From Companilactobacillus crustorum JCM 15951 (lineage in GTDB: Bacteria; Bacillota; Bacilli; Lactobacillales; Lactobacillaceae): a stretch of 64,000 nt of DNA. Below, piece by piece: positions 33,976 to 42,397 of the stretch (positions are counted from its first letter, which is position 1; every line of letters starts with the position of its first letter). A program made the translations under genes and the position numbers. The notes under the pieces were generated by a model, which saw only the letters and a program-made list of their open reading frames with translations, was not told where the DNA came from and made no database searches. Where the stretch lies: positions 26,809-90,808 of the forward strand of contig NZ_AZDB01000003.1 in the NCBI RefSeq assembly GCF_001434585.1, in the 5' to 3' direction.

Positions 33976-34419
33976 GTGCGTACAACACCATTAGCAAAAG
34001 CAAGTGAAGTTGAACGTAAATGGTATGTAATCGATGGTGAAGATGTTGTCTTAGGTAGACTTTCATCTGTTGTTGCTTCTATTCTTAGAGGTAAAAACAA
34101 ACCAACTTACACACCTAACGTTGATACAGGTGACAATGTTATTGTCATCAATGCAGATAAAGTTAGATTAACAGGTAAAAAAGCAAAGAATAAGATTTAC
34201 TATTCTCATTCAGATCACCCAGGTGGGTTGAAGAGTATTAGTGCCGGCGAAAAACAAGCTACAAAGCCTGAAAGATTCGTTGAAGATTCTATTCGCGGTA
34301 TGTTACCTAAGAACACTCTTGGTCGTCAAGAAATCAAGAAGTTGCATGTTTATGCAGGTTCTGATCATCAACACCAAGCACAAAATCCAGAAATGTTGGA
34401 TATCAACAAACTAATTTAA
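33976..34419 (+). CDS. rplM: 50S ribosomal protein L13
   Basis: Early-assembly large-subunit protein, 147 residues, GTG start after GGAGG. Conserved [21 protein letters not shown]. Confidence 0.97.
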   Translation: MRTTPLAKASEVERKWYVIDGEDVVLGRLSSVVASILRGKNKPTYTPNVDTGDNVIVINADKVRLTGKKAKNKIYYSHSDHPGGLKSISAGEKQATKPERFVEDSIRGMLPKNTLGRQEIKKLHVYAGSDHQHQAQNPEMLDINKLI

Positions 34420-34432
34420 GGAGGAAAAGAAT

Positions 34433-34825
34433 TTGGCACAAGTATCATATGCCGGAACGGGTCGTCGCAAGGATTCAGTTGCTCGTGTACGCTTGGTTCC
34501 CGGAAACGGAAAAATTACTATCAACAAACGTGATGTCAAAGATTACATTCCTTTTGACAATTTGATTGCTGATATGAAACAACCTCTAGATGTTACTGAA
34601 ACAGCAGACAGTTATGACGTTATTGCTAACGTTAACGGTGGTGGCTTCTCAGGACAAGCTGGAGCAATTAGACATGGTATCGCTAGAGCCCTACTTGATG
34701 TAGATCCTGATTTCAGACCTTCACTCAAGTCAGCTGGCTTTTTAACACGTGACCCTCGTATGAAGGAACGTAAGAAACCAGGTCTTAAGAAAGCCCGTAA
34801 GGCTTCACAATTCTCAAAACGTTAA
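34433..34825 (+). CDS. rpsI: 30S ribosomal protein S9
   Basis: P-site-contacting protein of 130 residues with the basic tail [15 protein letters not shown] start after GGAGG, 13 bp after rplM. Confidence 0.98.
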   Translation: MAQVSYAGTGRRKDSVARVRLVPGNGKITINKRDVKDYIPFDNLIADMKQPLDVTETADSYDVIANVNGGGFSGQAGAIRHGIARALLDVDPDFRPSLKSAGFLTRDPRMKERKKPGLKKARKASQFSKR

Positions 34826-34849
34826 TATTTATATTTTCAGTTTTGGATC

Positions 34850-34884
34850 AAAAAAACATCTCTCAGTGTGAGGGATGTTTTTTT
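34850..34884 (+). terminator. rplM-rpsI terminator
   Basis: Stem ACATC-TCTCA with TGAGG-GATGT around loop GTG, flanked by A and T runs. Confidence 0.9.
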
Positions 34885-34914
34885 GTTATGATTATCTAAA
34901 AGAAGGTTGAAAAA

Positions 34915-35430
34915 ATGATAAATATTAAAAAGTTATCCACAAGTTATCAAACAAGAAGATTAACTTCAAAAGATGTTGATAAGGCTTTTGCATTAGTTCA
35001 GAGTAATCCAACTTATTTTGCCTATTGTCCTCCACAACCCACACGTCACAGCATGTTAGAGGATATGCAAGTTGTTCCTGCCAATAAAACGAATGAAGAT
35101 AAATTTTATCTAGGCTTCTTTGAAGGTACGCAATTAATTGCCATTCTAGATTTAATTAATCAGTATCCTGATGCGGAAACTGGTTGGATCGGCTTCTTTA
35201 TGGTCGATGCTAAGTATCAGAAAAAGGGGATTGGCAGTGCAATTATAAAGGAAGTATTTTTAGAACTAAAGGCAGCGGGATTAAAAGTGATTGAGCTAGC
35301 TTATCCGAAAGGTGATGCCCAAAGTGAGCATTTTTTACTGAAGAATAATTTTCAAAAAACAGGACGAGAAATTTCTGTTCCAGGATATACTGTCGTTATA
35401 ATGAATTATAAGTTAGAGACGTTGTCGTAG
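34915..35430 (+). CDS. GNAT family N-acetyltransferase
   Basis: Predicted acetyl-CoA-dependent transferase of 171 residues. The acetyl-CoA pyrophosphate loop reads YQKKGIGSAI near residue 103, followed by the helix and the HFLLKNNFQKTGRE C-terminal part typical of GNAT. Substrate unknown. Single gene with AAGAAGG upstream. Confidence 0.85.
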   Translation: MINIKKLSTSYQTRRLTSKDVDKAFALVQSNPTYFAYCPPQPTRHSMLEDMQVVPANKTNEDKFYLGFFEGTQLIAILDLINQYPDAETGWIGFFMVDAKYQKKGIGSAIIKEVFLELKAAGLKVIELAYPKGDAQSEHFLLKNNFQKTGREISVPGYTVVIMNYKLETLS

Positions 35431-35487
35431 CTGTTAGTTTGCAGAATGGTTATAATGTGGTTACTAAAGTTTTAGGGGATGAGAATA

Positions 35488-36111
35488 TTGAAGAATAAAA
35501 AATTAGTCATTATTCTCTCACTGTTTATAATTTGGTTGCCGACAATTATAATTTTCTTTTTTTGGAAAAAGTTACCTGATAATATTGCAACTCATTATAA
35601 TGCTCAAATGGTAGCTGATGGATGGAGTTCCAAAATAGTAGCGGTATTATTAATACCGTTGATTATCACGGTAATTCAACTTTTGCTTGTATATGCTATT
35701 TTACGTAATCCTAAAGCAGTAAAAACAGAGGAAATAATTTTCTTCTTTTTACCAATAATCTCAATTTTTGGTAATGGAACAATATTTTTGTCGGCTTTGG
35801 GAATGAATTTACAGAATTATCGGGAATTGATTTTGAACATTTTGTTTGGAATTCTTTTTATAATGCTCGGATTGCTTATGAGAGACGTTAAACCTAATCG
35901 AATCATTGGGGTTAGATTGCCTTGGACTTTCCAGAGCAAAAAAAATTGGAAACTGACTAATCGTTTAGCTGCTAGATTATTCTTAGTAGGGGGTATCTTG
36001 TTAATACTCTGTGGATTACTGCCAGCTTCCGGATTGACTTGGTTTATCATAGCTCTCGTAATAGTTGTACCAATTATTTACTCATATGTATTGCATCGTC
36101 AAGGTGTTTAA
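35488..36111 (+). CDS. SdpI family membrane protein (DUF1648 plus SdpI)
   Basis: Polytopic membrane protein of 207 residues. The DUF1648 signature HYNAQMVADGWSSK lies near residue 35 and the SdpI-type NRIIGVRLPWTFQSKKNWKLTN near residue 140. In B. subtilis SdpI protects against the SdpC toxin and signals to its repressor; many homologues have no known partner, and none is visible here. I prefer TTG 35488 because AGGGG sits directly against the ATG at 35479, too close to serve it. Confidence 0.82.
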   Translation: MKNKKLVIILSLFIIWLPTIIIFFFWKKLPDNIATHYNAQMVADGWSSKIVAVLLIPLIITVIQLLLVYAILRNPKAVKTEEIIFFFLPIISIFGNGTIFLSALGMNLQNYRELILNILFGILFIMLGLLMRDVKPNRIIGVRLPWTFQSKKNWKLTNRLAARLFLVGGILLILCGLLPASGLTWFIIALVIVVPIIYSYVLHRQGV

Positions 36112-36150
36112 AAAAACTCTGATAACCGTTTAAATAGGCTATTAGAGTTT
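36111..36150. terminator. Shared terminator of convergent genes
   Basis: AACTCT-GATA-ACC pairs with GG-CTAT-TAGAGTT, flanked by A and T runs on both sides, so it can act in both directions. Confidence 0.8.
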
Positions 36151-36153
36151 TTT

Positions 36154-38436
36154 TTAGTTGGAGCTGTCAACAGCTGTCCAAGTTATCGTAGTGGAGTAGG
36201 TCCCTTTAGGTTCAAAACTAGTCTGTTTTAAAAGAATACCATTGTTTTGAGACCAACTAGAGGCAATATTGAAATCTTGTTTGCCATTGCTAGTTTTAGT
36301 TCCTTGGGCAATATTAACGACTTGATTGACCAAAGAATTAGAGTTGCCCTTGGAATCAATGAAGACTAGTCCACCATTATCCCAAGTGGAGTCTCCTTTA
36401 GTTAAAGGAGTTGCCGTTGCATTTAATTTCCAAGTAGAATTTATTGCTCGCTGGTCACTGACGCTTATTGCCGAATCATCAGCTCGATGAATAGTTCTAG
36501 TAATTGGGAAGGATTGAACAGTTTCAAAGTGACTAGTAGGTGCTGCAGTGATTGTTAAATCACCAATCACGTTGATATTGTAAGTAATTGTATTTGATTT
36601 ATTGTAATCTTGATCTTCAGCATAGAAGGAAACAGTATTGGCGCCTTCTTTGAGATCATCAGCTGAAACAAGGTAGTTAAAAATATCAGCAGAACTACCA
36701 GTATCTAGAGTTGCTAAGGTTGCTGCTTTATCACTTTCAGGAGTTTCTTTGCCATTAATCAATCTGTGGATAACAATTTTACTTGTATCAATTGTATCAG
36801 TTGGAGAGTAAGCAACTTGTCCACTTAAAGTAGTCTGACCCGTTGTTTTAACAGTTTGATTGTCGGAACTCTGAGCAGTTAAAGTCAGTTTTTTAGGTTG
36901 AATAATCTTAAAGGCAGGGGAGTTAACATCCTTTTGCAAATTAGAACCCTTGAAACTAGCATGTTCAGCAGCCACCTCAGTAGTTACTGAATTATCAGCT
37001 GTAGCTGTACCATTGATAGTGATTGTAGCAGATTTGTTAGTGCTGCTTAGATCTTTTTCTAGAGTTTGAGTGACATCAGTAGCAGAGCCATCAACACTAA
37101 AGGCTTGACTGCTACCGTCAATGTATTTAATTGTTCCATTTGTATAAGTGATATGAGATGGCAAATTGATATCGGCTATAATATTTTTCCAATCTTGTGA
37201 GCCATTATCGTAAGATAAGTTATATTTGAGGGATAGATCATCGCCATTGTTAACAGATTCGTTTTCATTCACTTTACGAGGTGTACCATCTGAGGAAGTT
37301 TGAGTATTGTCCTCTAATTCACTGTCTACAGATGCTTCGACAATAGCTGGAACTGAATCGAAGATAACTAGGTTGGTTTCAGTATTCTCACCAGTAGATC
37401 CAGTAAACCCCCAATACAATTTGTTATTTCCATTTAGATTAAATTTGGTAATATCCACTGGAAAAGATTTTGTTACACCAGGAGTTACAGGTTTTCCGTT
37501 TAAATCTTCATCGTCAAACTTATATGTAAGAGTTGGATCAGATGATTTGGTATCGGCAGGTTTCCATTCAATGGTCATATGATGCCATGCTTTATCAGTT
37601 AGAAAATTAGTGTTGTTATTGACTTGATAGACCGGATCTTTATGAACCATCTCAACGTAGTTTTTTGAGCCAAAAAGGGCATAGGTATTTGGATCACCTG
37701 GGTAGTTCCAAGCAATATGACTACCTGAGGTTTGGGAAACTAGTTGATGATCATATGAACTATCTGAAGCGTTCTCATCTTCAATACTATCCCCATTAAA
37801 GTAAGTATCGAATTCAATAGCTAGACTATTTTGAATTGCGGTCTTTGCTATGAGTTCTTTAGAAGTATCAGTCATTGGAACACCCCAAACCCCCATAGTT
37901 TGTCCCCCCTCTCCTTTTTCAAGTAAATCTTTATTGAAGGCATTAGGACCAGCATTCTGCAAAACGAAAGCCATTCCATCTCCATAATTGACATTTCCTC
38001 TGCCACCGCCGAACATCAGCCACATGGAGACAGTTTGATTCTTATTAATATCAATATAATTATTTTTACTATTGCCTGAGGATGATTGATTAGACCAGAC
38101 TGCACCATAGGAACTTCCATACCCACTATCTGTTAAGCCAATAACATCTTTTGTGGTTTTGTTCATTGCTGCCGGGGAAGAAGTTGATGTATAAGCAGGA
38201 TAGATTTTAGTTGTATTATTTCTACTGGGAATAGAGGCGATGTGGAACCAATCGGTTATATTAGCGATACCATCAGGAACGTAGTCATCACTTTGCAATA
38301 AAGCACTTGTTTGTGGATTATTTTTGACACTTGATGGATATGGAATTACTGTTGAAGCACTTGTATTTGTTTTAAAAAATATCAACAAAACAAATACTAT
38401 AAAAATAGCATTTGTTAAAAACAATATTTTTTTCAT
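36154..38436 (-). CDS. L-type lectin-like surface protein with WxL domain
   Basis: Secreted cell-wall protein of 760 residues. A signal peptide covers about 1-28 (basic KK, hydrophobic core, ends near SAS). Residues about 50-370 resemble L-type lectin-like domains of lactobacillus surface proteins (FDTYFNG, WHHMTIEW, LYWGFTGSTG). Ig/bacterial-adhesin-like repeats follow. The C-terminal part carries WxL-type motifs: W669-K-L671 (STWKLNATAT) and a final GTYSTTITWTAV. WxL domains bind peptidoglycan without covalent sorting. It stands alone, without the partner DUF916 and small WxL genes of classical WxL clusters. Likely an adhesin; ligand unknown. Confidence 0.8.
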   Translation of the reverse strand: MKKILFLTNAIFIVFVLLIFFKTNTSASTVIPYPSSVKNNPQTSALLQSDDYVPDGIANITDWFHIASIPSRNNTTKIYPAYTSTSSPAAMNKTTKDVIGLTDSGYGSSYGAVWSNQSSSGNSKNNYIDINKNQTVSMWLMFGGGRGNVNYGDGMAFVLQNAGPNAFNKDLLEKGEGGQTMGVWGVPMTDTSKELIAKTAIQNSLAIEFDTYFNGDSIEDENASDSSYDHQLVSQTSGSHIAWNYPGDPNTYALFGSKNYVEMVHKDPVYQVNNNTNFLTDKAWHHMTIEWKPADTKSSDPTLTYKFDDEDLNGKPVTPGVTKSFPVDITKFNLNGNNKLYWGFTGSTGENTETNLVIFDSVPAIVEASVDSELEDNTQTSSDGTPRKVNENESVNNGDDLSLKYNLSYDNGSQDWKNIIADINLPSHITYTNGTIKYIDGSSQAFSVDGSATDVTQTLEKDLSSTNKSATITINGTATADNSVTTEVAAEHASFKGSNLQKDVNSPAFKIIQPKKLTLTAQSSDNQTVKTTGQTTLSGQVAYSPTDTIDTSKIVIHRLINGKETPESDKAATLATLDTGSSADIFNYLVSADDLKEGANTVSFYAEDQDYNKSNTITYNINVIGDLTITAAPTSHFETVQSFPITRTIHRADDSAISVSDQRAINSTWKLNATATPLTKGDSTWDNGGLVFIDSKGNSNSLVNQVVNIAQGTKTSNGKQDFNIASSWSQNNGILLKQTSFEPKGTYSTTITWTAVDSSN

Positions 38437-38522
38437 GAAAATTTCCCCCTAGAAATTCAGTTAACGGTCAATAAATTAATTTTAGTACATTATATAAATG
38501 ATTTGATTTTCTATTACATAAA

Positions 38523-38551
38523 TTGTTTTTATCCAATTTGAATAATATAAT
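38523..38551 (+). promoter_or_regulatory. Promoter of a mini transcription unit
   Basis: TTGTTT (38523-38528), exactly 17 bp, TATAAT (38546-38551), reading away from the surface-protein gene. Nothing but the 11-codon frame at 38620 lies between it and the terminator. Confidence 0.65.
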
Positions 38552-38619
38552 TTTTGCTGAAAAAAACAGAAAATAATCTTTGAAAATATGATTTTAACCA
38601 TTTTTAGAAGGGAGATGCC

Positions 38620-38655
38620 ATGTCTAATAATAAAAAAATAATCTCACTATTTTAA
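38620..38655 (+). CDS. Putative 11-residue peptide MSNNKKIISLF
   Basis: ATG 38620 has a strong GAAGGGAG ribosome binding site about 5 nt upstream. The frame encodes MSNNKKIISLF and stops at TAA 38653-38655. Its last codons form the 5' arm of a terminator hairpin. It may be a true small peptide, a leader peptide whose translation affects the terminator, or a gene remnant. I do not recognise the peptide. Confidence 0.4.
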   Translation: MSNNKKIISLF

Positions 38656-38682
38656 TTATCTAAGATAGTGAGATTATTTTTT
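38633..38682 (+). terminator. Terminator of the mini transcription unit
   Basis: AATAATCTCACTAT pairs perfectly with ATAGTGAGATTATT, with T-rich sequence after it. The A run on the other side may also let it end the convergent YdcF gene. Confidence 0.85.
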
Positions 38683-38698
38683 ATTTCTATTTATAAAA

Positions 38699-39802
38699 TT
38701 AATGAGCGACAATATCAGTGTAAATTGTGATAGCGACCATAAAAAGGGTCAGTAGTAAAATTAAACCGATAAAAATTAGATGGCGCTTTTTATTAATTAG
38801 GAACACTGCCACAAACTCTCGAATCAATGCATTCGGCAAAAAGTAAAATCTGGTTGGTGCACCGACGCCATTTGCAGCCAATCCGGCCATTTTAGCGTAT
38901 AGACCAGCACGAAAGATATGGTAATTATTGCTGAAGAAATTAGTATACGAAGCATTTCCTCCGGCGTCTTTTTGAATAATGGCTTTAGAAAATTGCATAT
39001 TTTGTAAGGTATTGCGTGATTTATCTTCTAAGATAACTAAGTCCTGATCCCATCCGTGTTCAATAGCATAATCTGCCATAGCTTGGGCCTCAGATAATTT
39101 TTCGTCAGGGCCTTGTCCGCCAGAAAAGATTATTTTGGGAGCTGGACGTCCTTTACGGATTTGTTTGTTGGCAAATTTCATAGCTGCATCAATGCGATTT
39201 CCTAAGAGTTTAGAGACAGTATCTCCATTGATGAGACCTGCACCAAGGACAATAAGATAATTTGCTTTATAGCGTCTTGGTAAGAACTGATAGAGGAAAA
39301 CGTTGACTAAGAAATTATAGGAGCACAACATCAGATACGCGCCAATAAATGGCAATCCAGAAATCAAGGTATTGAACCAGTTAGGCAAAAATCTGGCACG
39401 ACTGGCCATCATGGCATTGATTATCCATAAAGCAATCAGAAAAATTGCTAAAAATAATGTCAGCATATTTGAAAGGTTATGACTTTCCCTTTTCCAAACG
39501 ACAATCGCATTCCACAAGAGTAGCGCCCACATGAATAACATAGTTACAGAAATAATTCCTAAGATAAATAGGAACAATATTCCCATGATAGTAATGAACG
39601 GTAAGTTATTAGTACTAAAGATAAGTACTGCTAATTCCGTTAAGAAGCTAATAAAAAAGATAGTGAATGTAATACCGTTAATCAAACGACGTGGTTCTCT
39701 TAGCCACAAAAGAAGGAAAAATCCTAAAAGAACGACTGTTGCAATACCCCCGTAAATAGAAAACTTTTGTAAAGCATTCATATATGGGGTTAATTCATTC
39801 AT
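38699..39802 (-). CDS. YdcF/ElyC/SanA-family (DUF218) membrane protein
   Basis: 367 residues: about five hydrophobic helices in the N-terminal half, then a cytoplasmic or wall-facing DUF218 domain starting at ANYLIVLGAGLINGDTVS with FSGGQGPDEKLSEA and LEDKSRNTLQN, and a last membrane helix at the C-terminus. The family is linked to envelope biology in E. coli; the biochemical activity is not established. Confidence 0.85.
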   Translation of the reverse strand: MNELTPYMNALQKFSIYGGIATVVLLGFFLLLWLREPRRLINGITFTIFFISFLTELAVLIFSTNNLPFITIMGILFLFILGIISVTMLFMWALLLWNAIVVWKRESHNLSNMLTLFLAIFLIALWIINAMMASRARFLPNWFNTLISGLPFIGAYLMLCSYNFLVNVFLYQFLPRRYKANYLIVLGAGLINGDTVSKLLGNRIDAAMKFANKQIRKGRPAPKIIFSGGQGPDEKLSEAQAMADYAIEHGWDQDLVILEDKSRNTLQNMQFSKAIIQKDAGGNASYTNFFSNNYHIFRAGLYAKMAGLAANGVGAPTRFYFLPNALIREFVAVFLINKKRHLIFIGLILLLTLFMVAITIYTDIVAH

Positions 39803-39917
39803 AAAATCACCTCATAATCATTCCAATAATTATATTAATTTTAGCATAGCCCAGTAATAGATGATAAAAGAAGAACTGACGAAGGATGGTAAAATATAGA
39901 AGAAGAGGTGAGTCAAA

Positions 39918-40736
39918 ATGGATATTAAATTGATTTTAAGCGATATTGATGGAACAATTTTGAATGATCAAAATTTAATTGATAGTGGTTTAAAGCAAGC
40001 TGTAGTTCAATTACGACAGAAAAATATACCTTTTGTTTTAGCATCAGCTCGATTGCCTGAAGGGATGTTGCCAATCGCTAAAGCATTGGATATTTTAGAT
40101 AATCCGATTGCTTGTTATAACGGTGCTCTTATAATTAAAGATTTGCAGAAGAAAAATTATTCGACAATATTAAGCCATGAATTAGATATTGCTGAAATTA
40201 AGCAAATAATATCTACCATTCATCAGAAATTTCCTAAAGTGTCGATTAGCCTTTATTCGGGTGCAAAATGGTATGTTGAAAAACTAAATAAATGGGTCAA
40301 GATTGAAGCTGAAATTACTCGTTTAGAACCAATTGTGACTAATATCAGCGAGTTAATAGAAAACAGACAAACTCCTATTCACAAAATATTGCTAATTAGT
40401 GATTCTAATGAAATTAAGCAGGTATTGGAACATCTTCAAAAAGCTAACTTTTCTAATAGTTCATTTTACTTATCTAAACCTAATTATTTGGAAATTACTA
40501 ATAGTAATGTTTCCAAAGAGAAAGCACTGCGAGAGTTATCCAAAGTGTCAAATTTAGAATTATCAGAAACAATGACAATTGGCGATAACTTCAATGATAT
40601 TCTAATGTTGAAATTAGCTGGATTAGGAGTTGCAATGCAAAATGCTCCAGCTGAAGTAAAGAAATGTGCTAATGTAGTGACGGAAAGCAATAATCATGAT
40701 GGTGTTTCGCAAGCCATTGAAAAATATGTTTTGTAA
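39918..40736 (+). CDS. Cof-type HAD hydrolase
   Basis: Cytoplasmic phosphatase of the HAD superfamily, type IIB, 272 residues. DIDGTIL (nucleophile Asp 9 region) at the N-terminus, and GDNFNDILML as the magnesium motif near residue 220. Probably acts on sugar phosphates or FMN-like compounds. GAGGTGAG upstream; a weak extended -10 TGGTAAAAT lies at 39887-39895. Confidence 0.9.
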   Translation: MDIKLILSDIDGTILNDQNLIDSGLKQAVVQLRQKNIPFVLASARLPEGMLPIAKALDILDNPIACYNGALIIKDLQKKNYSTILSHELDIAEIKQIISTIHQKFPKVSISLYSGAKWYVEKLNKWVKIEAEITRLEPIVTNISELIENRQTPIHKILLISDSNEIKQVLEHLQKANFSNSSFYLSKPNYLEITNSNVSKEKALRELSKVSNLELSETMTIGDNFNDILMLKLAGLGVAMQNAPAEVKKCANVVTESNNHDGVSQAIEKYVL

Positions 40737-40753
40737 TGAAGGAAGTGTTCATT

Positions 40754-41260
40754 ATGGAAAAAATTACTATTATTCAGGGCGATATTTCTTATTTACCTTT
40801 TCATGTCGATGCAATTGTTAATGCTGCCAATAGTGCCTTAGTTCCTGGGGGTGGAGTAGATGGTGCTTTGAATAGAAAAGCTGGGCCAAAGTTAAGTCGA
40901 GATATGTTAGCTTTTGGTGGAACTCATACTGGGACAGCAGTTTATACTAAAGCCTATAATTTAAATGCTGACTATGTAATTCATGCAGTCGGACCTAAAT
41001 ATATTGATGGTGATCACGGTGAGAAAGATTTACTGACAGATGCTTATCGGGCAACAATGAATTTGGCCCAAAAGTTAGCTGTAAATTCGTTAGCAATTCC
41101 ATTTTTAAGTACAGGGATTTATTGTTATCCACTTGATGAAGCAATTGCTGTAGCGATAGATACCGTTAAGGGCTTTAACGTGGATGCCAAAATATATTTT
41201 GTGGCCTTTAATTCCACAGTTGAGGAGTTGGCAAATAAACATTTAGTGCAGACTAATTAG
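40754..41260 (+). CDS. Macrodomain protein (ADP-ribose/O-acetyl-ADP-ribose hydrolase type)
   Basis: 168-residue macrodomain related to YmdB. ADP-ribose-binding motifs are IVNAANSALVPGGGVDGAL near 25-43 and PFLSTGIYCYP near 115. Such proteins remove ADP-ribose from proteins or deacetylate O-acetyl-ADP-ribose. Start ATG 40754 has AAGGAAG upstream; an in-frame ATG at 40736 overlaps the previous stop and would put that site inside the gene. Confidence 0.88.
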   Translation: MEKITIIQGDISYLPFHVDAIVNAANSALVPGGGVDGALNRKAGPKLSRDMLAFGGTHTGTAVYTKAYNLNADYVIHAVGPKYIDGDHGEKDLLTDAYRATMNLAQKLAVNSLAIPFLSTGIYCYPLDEAIAVAIDTVKGFNVDAKIYFVAFNSTVEELANKHLVQTN

Positions 41261-41275
41261 AATATTGATTTTATG

Positions 41276-41342
41276 GGTACTAAAAAGTACCTATAAGACT
41301 TAAAAGTACATACTGTTCAAAAAAGATAAATCGTTTTATATT
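41276..41342 (+). promoter_or_regulatory. SDR promoter with AGTAC palindromes
   Basis: The promoter TGTTCA (41314-41319), 17 bp, TATATT (41337-41342) is preceded by GGTACT AAAA AGTACC (41276-41291) and by AGTA-CA-TACT, which abuts the -35. The pair looks like binding sites of a dimeric repressor encoded elsewhere. Confidence 0.45.
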
Positions 41343-41373
41343 AATAGTACAAATATTTGAAAGAGGTATAGCT

Positions 41374-42168
41374 ATGGATCTTCATTTAACAAATAAAGTA
41401 GCCCTGATTACTGGCTCAACTAAAGGTATCGGTAAAGCAATCGCAATTGAAATGGCTCGTGAAGGTACTGATGTGGTTATTAATGGTAGAAAACAACCCG
41501 AAGTCGATACTATCGTAAATGAGATCAAACAACAATTTCCAAAGACTAATCCTCAAGGAATTGCTGCTGATTTGGCCGTTAAAGCTGATCGGGAGAAATT
41601 ATTTACGGAAGTTTCCAAAGTCGATATTTTGGTTAATAACATGGGGATTTTTCAACCGATGGAATATTTTGACATTGATGACGCTACTTGGGAAAAGTTC
41701 TTTCAAGTGAATGTTTTAGCTGGAAATGCGTTGGCAAAATTTTATTTGCCACAAATGTTGAAGCAGGATTTTGGTCGAATAATTTTTATTGCTAGTGAAG
41801 AAGCCATCATGCCTTCTGGAGAAATGCCTCAATACAGCATGACTAAATCAATGAATTTATCTCTAGCAAAGAGTTTATCCAAATTAACAGTTGATACGCA
41901 TGTAACAATTAATACTATTATGCCAGGGTCAACTTTGACCGAAGGTGTTCAAAAAATGTTGAAAGAGATGTATCAAAATAGTGATGTTCCTGAAGAAAAG
42001 TGGGAAAAAGACTTTATGAAACATCACCGTTCTCGTTCACAAATTCAAAGATTGATTCGTCCTGAAGAAATCGGTCGTTTTACAGCTTTTGTTGCTAGTC
42101 CAGATTCATCATCATTCTCTGGGGAAGCTTTACGAGTTGATGGCGGCTTAGTACCAACAATTTTTTAG
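41374..42168 (+). CDS. Short-chain dehydrogenase/reductase
   Basis: NAD(P)-dependent oxidoreductase of 264 residues. TGSTKGIGKA cofactor loop at about 14-23, NNMG near 90, catalytic YSMTK near 155, and a C-terminal SGEALRVDGG. Substrate not predictable. GAAAGAGGT upstream of ATG. Confidence 0.9.
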   Translation: MDLHLTNKVALITGSTKGIGKAIAIEMAREGTDVVINGRKQPEVDTIVNEIKQQFPKTNPQGIAADLAVKADREKLFTEVSKVDILVNNMGIFQPMEYFDIDDATWEKFFQVNVLAGNALAKFYLPQMLKQDFGRIIFIASEEAIMPSGEMPQYSMTKSMNLSLAKSLSKLTVDTHVTINTIMPGSTLTEGVQKMLKEMYQNSDVPEEKWEKDFMKHHRSRSQIQRLIRPEEIGRFTAFVASPDSSSFSGEALRVDGGLVPTIF

Positions 42169-42217
42169 TGAGAATAAAAAATCAAAGTGGGATAAAACAT
42201 GATTGGCTTTTGAACAT

Positions 42218-42309
42218 TAAAGTGAAAATGACGGCAACTCAAAATCGAGTTGCCGTCATTTTCATATTAATCGGAGTGAAGTTATGTTTTGCTCCGCGTT
42301 TTTGCTGCA
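42218..42309 (-). repeat. Dispersed hairpin repeat, copy 1
   Basis: A perfect 17-bp hairpin (arms GAAAATGACGGCAACTC and its complement, loop AAAATC on the plus strand) is followed by AAAACATAACTTCAC read on the minus strand. The whole 90 bp aligns, on the minus strand, with 54966-55055. It sits between the SDR and ABC genes and could terminate both. Confidence 0.75.
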
Positions 42310-42397
42310 AAATTAGCAAATATAAGAATTATGTCTCAGACACGTTATATTCTATAAGCTTGGCAAATTCTCGAAAGCTTCCATCCTTATTCGCTCT

